DNA from: an uncultured Treponema sp.
Lineage (GTDB): Bacteria > Spirochaetota > Spirochaetia > Treponematales > Treponemataceae
NCBI RefSeq assembly: GCF_938029485.1
Contig: NZ_CALHGC010000382.1
Span: forward strand, 1 to 7,281
Length of the DNA stretch: 7,281 nucleotides
Reading direction: 5' to 3'
Shown here in pieces: positions 4,925-7,281 of this stretch. The notes beneath the pieces were generated by a model. That model did no database searches. It worked only from the letters and a program-made list of their open reading frames with translations, and was not told the origin of the DNA. Position 1 is the first letter of the stretch, and each line of letters starts with the position of its first letter. The translations under genes were made by a program, and so were the position numbers.

Positions 4925-6226
4925 ATGGAAAAAAATGTATATTTAGGAATTACCGGAGATATTATTCATCCCGGTATTATCAATATTATTGCAGAAGGTG
5001 CAAAATACGGGCGTCTTATTATTGGGGTGTTGACGGATAGCGCTATCGTCTCGCATAAAAGGCTGCCGTATTTGACGTATGAACAGCGTAAGCAGGTTAT
5101 AGAAAATATTAAAGGCGTAAGCGAAGTTGTTCCGCAGGAAGATTGGTCTTATGTTCCGAATTTAAAAAAAATAAAACCGGATTTTATTATTCATGGTGAT
5201 GACTGGAAAGTCGGCCCATTGAGCAAGATTAGAGATGAAGTTATTCAAGTAATGAAAGAGTGGGGCGGGCAAGTAATAGAAGTACCTTATACTAAAGGAA
5301 TTAACTCAACGGCGCTTGCCGCTAATATGCATGGCATCGGTACAACCCCTGAAATTAGAATGAAGACGTTACGGAGACTTATTGAATCAAAGCCGGTCGT
5401 GCGGATTATGGAAGCTCATTCGGGGTTGTCGGGGCTTATTATCGAAAATCTTGAAGTTGAAAAAGAAGACGGCATTCATCGGTATGATGGAATGTGGTCT
5501 TCGAGCCTTACAGATTCAACCAGCAAAGGAAAACCCGACATCGAAGCGGTTGATCTTACAACTCGTCTGCAAAGTTTAACGGATATTCTTGAATGTACGA
5601 CAAAGCCGATTATTTATGACGGTGATACCGGTGGCAAACCTGAGCATTTTGTATTTACCGTCCGGACGCTGGAGCGGAACGGTATTTCGGCTATTATTAT
5701 AGAAGATAAAGTTGGGTTGAAAAAAAACAGTTTGTTTGGTACGGAAGCTAAGCAGGAGTTGGCGCCGATTGAAGATTTTTGCCATAAGATTTCGGAAGGG
5801 AAGAAAGCACAGGTTACACAAGATTTTATGATTATTGCCCGTCTTGAATCTCTGATAGCAGGACATTCTGTTGATGAGGCTTTAGAACGTGCTTTTGCTT
5901 ATGTAAAAGCAGGCGCCGACGGCGTTATGATTCACAGTAAAGAAAAAGACGGTGAAGATATCAAGGAGTTTTGTGAACGTTTTAGAAAAATGTATAAAAC
6001 AGTTCCTATCGTGTTAGTCCCTACCACCTATAATCAATTTACCGAATCCGAATTGGCCGGTTGGGGGGCAAATATTATTATCTATGCTAATCATATGCTG
6101 AGGGCGTCATATCCTGCAATGTATAAGGTTGCAAAAACTATTTTGGAAGCCGAGCGTTCTTTAGAAGTGAATGATATGTGTCTTTCAATAAAAAATATTT
6201 TGGAATTAATTCCGGGGACTAAATAA
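4925..6226 (+). CDS. pepM: Phosphoenolpyruvate mutase with N-terminal cytidylyltransferase-like domain
   Basis: PepM converts phosphoenolpyruvate to phosphonopyruvate, forming the C-P bond that starts nearly all phosphonate biosynthesis. The 433-residue product has two domains. Residues about 1-140 resemble cytidylyltransferases (GITGDIIHPG at 8-17, IIHGDDW at 88-94, KGINSTA at 124-130). Residues about 155-433 are the mutase of the isocitrate lyase/PEP mutase superfamily: Trp191-Ser-Ser193, Asp197, the metal-binding YDGDTGG (231-237), the signature EDKVGLKKNS (260-269) that separates true mutases from lyases, Arg306, and IHSK (336-339). The mutase site looks intact. In the first domain the usual HxGH reads HPGI (15-18), so nucleotidyl transfer is doubtful. 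An in-frame ATG at 4910 overlaps the HEPN stop and would add five residues; the ATG at 4925 has GAGGA (4912-4916) and gives the expected N terminus. ppd follows with no gap. Confidence 0.93.
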   Translation: MEKNVYLGITGDIIHPGIINIIAEGAKYGRLIIGVLTDSAIVSHKRLPYLTYEQRKQVIENIKGVSEVVPQEDWSYVPNLKKIKPDFIIHGDDWKVGPLSKIRDEVIQVMKEWGGQVIEVPYTKGINSTALAANMHGIGTTPEIRMKTLRRLIESKPVVRIMEAHSGLSGLIIENLEVEKEDGIHRYDGMWSSSLTDSTSKGKPDIEAVDLTTRLQSLTDILECTTKPIIYDGDTGGKPEHFVFTVRTLERNGISAIIIEDKVGLKKNSLFGTEAKQELAPIEDFCHKISEGKKAQVTQDFMIIARLESLIAGHSVDEALERAFAYVKAGADGVMIHSKEKDGEDIKEFCERFRKMYKTVPIVLVPTTYNQFTESELAGWGANIIIYANHMLRASYPAMYKVAKTILEAERSLEVNDMCLSIKNILELIPGTK

Positions 6227-7281
6227 ATGATACGCCCTCAATTTTTCTATGACTTATTACAGGAAAACGGTACCGATTTTTTTACGGGGGTTCCCGATTC
6301 CTTGTTAAAAAATTTTTGCGCTTATTTAACTGATACGGTGGATGCCGATCATCATATTATTGCCGCAAATGAAGGCTGTGCCGTAGGCTTAGCTTCGGGG
6401 CATTATTTTGCAACAAATACTATCCCGCTTGTATATATGCAAAATTCCGGACTGGGTAATACGGTTAATCCGCTGCTTTCTCTTGCAGATCAGGATGTGT
6501 ACTCCGTGCCGTTGCTGCTTATGATAGGCTGGCGGGGTGAACCCGGTGTTCATGATGAACCTCAGCATATCAAACAGGGTAAAGTAACCTGCGCATTGCT
6601 TGATGCAATGGAAATTCCTTATGCGGTGCTGGAATCCGATGAAGAAAAAGCTGCGGTTCAAATTGCAAATGCATATAAAACGATAAAAGAACGCAGCGCT
6701 CCATTTGCACTTGTAATACGGAAAGGCTGTTTTGACTCGTATACGCTGAAATCGAATGAGTGTGTTCCTGCCGAAATGACGAGAGAGCAGGCTATAGAGC
6801 AGATAATAGGGTGTATGCCGCCAAATACGGTTTTTGTTTCTACCACCGGAATGGCATCCCGTGAATTGTATGAATTACGCGAGAAGAATCAGCAAAAGCA
6901 TGATACGGACTTTTTAACGGTCGGTTCAATGGGACATGCTTCTCAAATAGCGCTTGGTATCGCTTTATGCAAGCGGGATAAGACGGTTGTCTGTATTGAC
7001 GGCGATGGGGCTGCAATTATGCACTTAGGCGCATTAAGTACGATTGGTACTCAAAAACCTCAGAATATGATCCATATTGTTTTGAATAATGGTGCCCATG
7101 ACTCAGTCGGCGGACAGCCTACTGTAGGGCGAAAAATAAACTTATGTGCTGCTGCTTTGGCATGTGGATATGATCAAGCTCTATCCGTTGCAGCGCCGGA
7201 AGCGTTGCTGTCAAATTTAAAGATCGCGTTTGCAAGCCCCGGTACGGTATTTATTGAGGTGATGGTATCTAAAGGTGCGCG
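6227..7281 (+). CDS. ppd: Phosphonopyruvate decarboxylase, 3' end outside window
   Basis: This thiamine-diphosphate enzyme decarboxylates phosphonopyruvate to phosphonoacetaldehyde, the step that pulls the unfavourable PepM reaction forward. Translation from the ATG at 6227 is open to the window end, giving 351 complete codons of a protein usually about 370-400 long, so a few tens of residues are missing. Family features visible in order: FFTGVPDSLLKNF (18-30), Glu49 in AANEG as the likely cofactor-activating glutamate, MQNSGLGN (71-78), the GWRGEPGVHDEPQH segment (101-114), GSMGHASQIALG (233-244), and the ThDP/Mg motif GDG (259-261) followed after 25 residues by NN (287-288). All key positions are present, with no frameshift. 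The start directly abuts the pepM stop and has GGGGA (6214-6218). The aminotransferase or nucleotidyltransferase gene that usually follows is expected beyond base 7281. Confidence 0.94.
   Translation, partial: MIRPQFFYDLLQENGTDFFTGVPDSLLKNFCAYLTDTVDADHHIIAANEGCAVGLASGHYFATNTIPLVYMQNSGLGNTVNPLLSLADQDVYSVPLLLMIGWRGEPGVHDEPQHIKQGKVTCALLDAMEIPYAVLESDEEKAAVQIANAYKTIKERSAPFALVIRKGCFDSYTLKSNECVPAEMTREQAIEQIIGCMPPNTVFVSTTGMASRELYELREKNQQKHDTDFLTVGSMGHASQIALGIALCKRDKTVVCIDGDGAAIMHLGALSTIGTQKPQNMIHIVLNNGAHDSVGGQPTVGRKINLCAAALACGYDQALSVAAPEALLSNLKIAFASPGTVFIEVMVSKGA

Noticed and set aside
6389..6846. Two minus-strand frames (90 and 62 residues) inside ppd
   Set aside because: The + strand frame from 6227 is open to the window end and matches phosphonopyruvate decarboxylase throughout, so these are antisense by-products.

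Overview
The window looks like chromosomal DNA from a spirochaete, most likely a Treponema of the oral group with mid-range GC. This rests on base composition, a short spirochaetal-type lipoprotein, and phosphoenolpyruvate mutase and phosphonopyruvate decarboxylase genes of the kind known from oral treponemes. The genus is an inference; no rRNA or other marker is present. All eleven supported genes lie on the + strand, and there is no tRNA, rRNA, insertion sequence, phage gene or CRISPR array.

Left part (1-2812), ordinary chromosome: the 3' end of ffh (signal recognition particle GTPase, methionine-rich M domain); a predicted lipoprotein of unknown function with its own plausible promoter; a comF-family phosphoribosyltransferase with two zinc-ribbon-like cysteine clusters; and a four-helix VanZ-like membrane protein. 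The comF leader holds a 9-bp hairpin right beside the ribosome binding site.

Middle part (2837-4913), accessory: two consecutive, unrelated-looking modules that each pair a minimal nucleotidyltransferase (MNT) with a HEPN-fold protein. The first (2837-3717) is a good match to the type VII HepT-MntA toxin-antitoxin system, in which the nucleotidyltransferase silences the HEPN ribonuclease by AMPylating a tyrosine in its R-X4-H-X-Y motif. The second (4117-4913) has a 102-residue MNT and a longer HEPN protein that is not of the HepT (DUF86) type but carries the same R-X4-H-X-Y arrangement. A 399-base gap with several small repeats separates the modules.

Right part (4925-7281): the start of a phosphonate pathway. 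pepM makes phosphonopyruvate from phosphoenolpyruvate, and the immediately adjacent ppd (cut by the window end) decarboxylates it to phosphonoacetaldehyde. The expected next step, transamination to 2-aminoethylphosphonate and its nucleotidyl activation, would lie beyond the window. The PepM protein has an extra N-terminal cytidylyltransferase-like domain whose HxGH motif reads HPGI. pepM follows the second HEPN gene with no room for a separate promoter, so the second module and the phosphonate genes may be one transcript.

The points most worth following are the tandem MNT/HEPN modules, their physical coupling to phosphonate synthesis, the altered HxGH motif, and a CUUG-capped hairpin between antitoxin and toxin in the first module.
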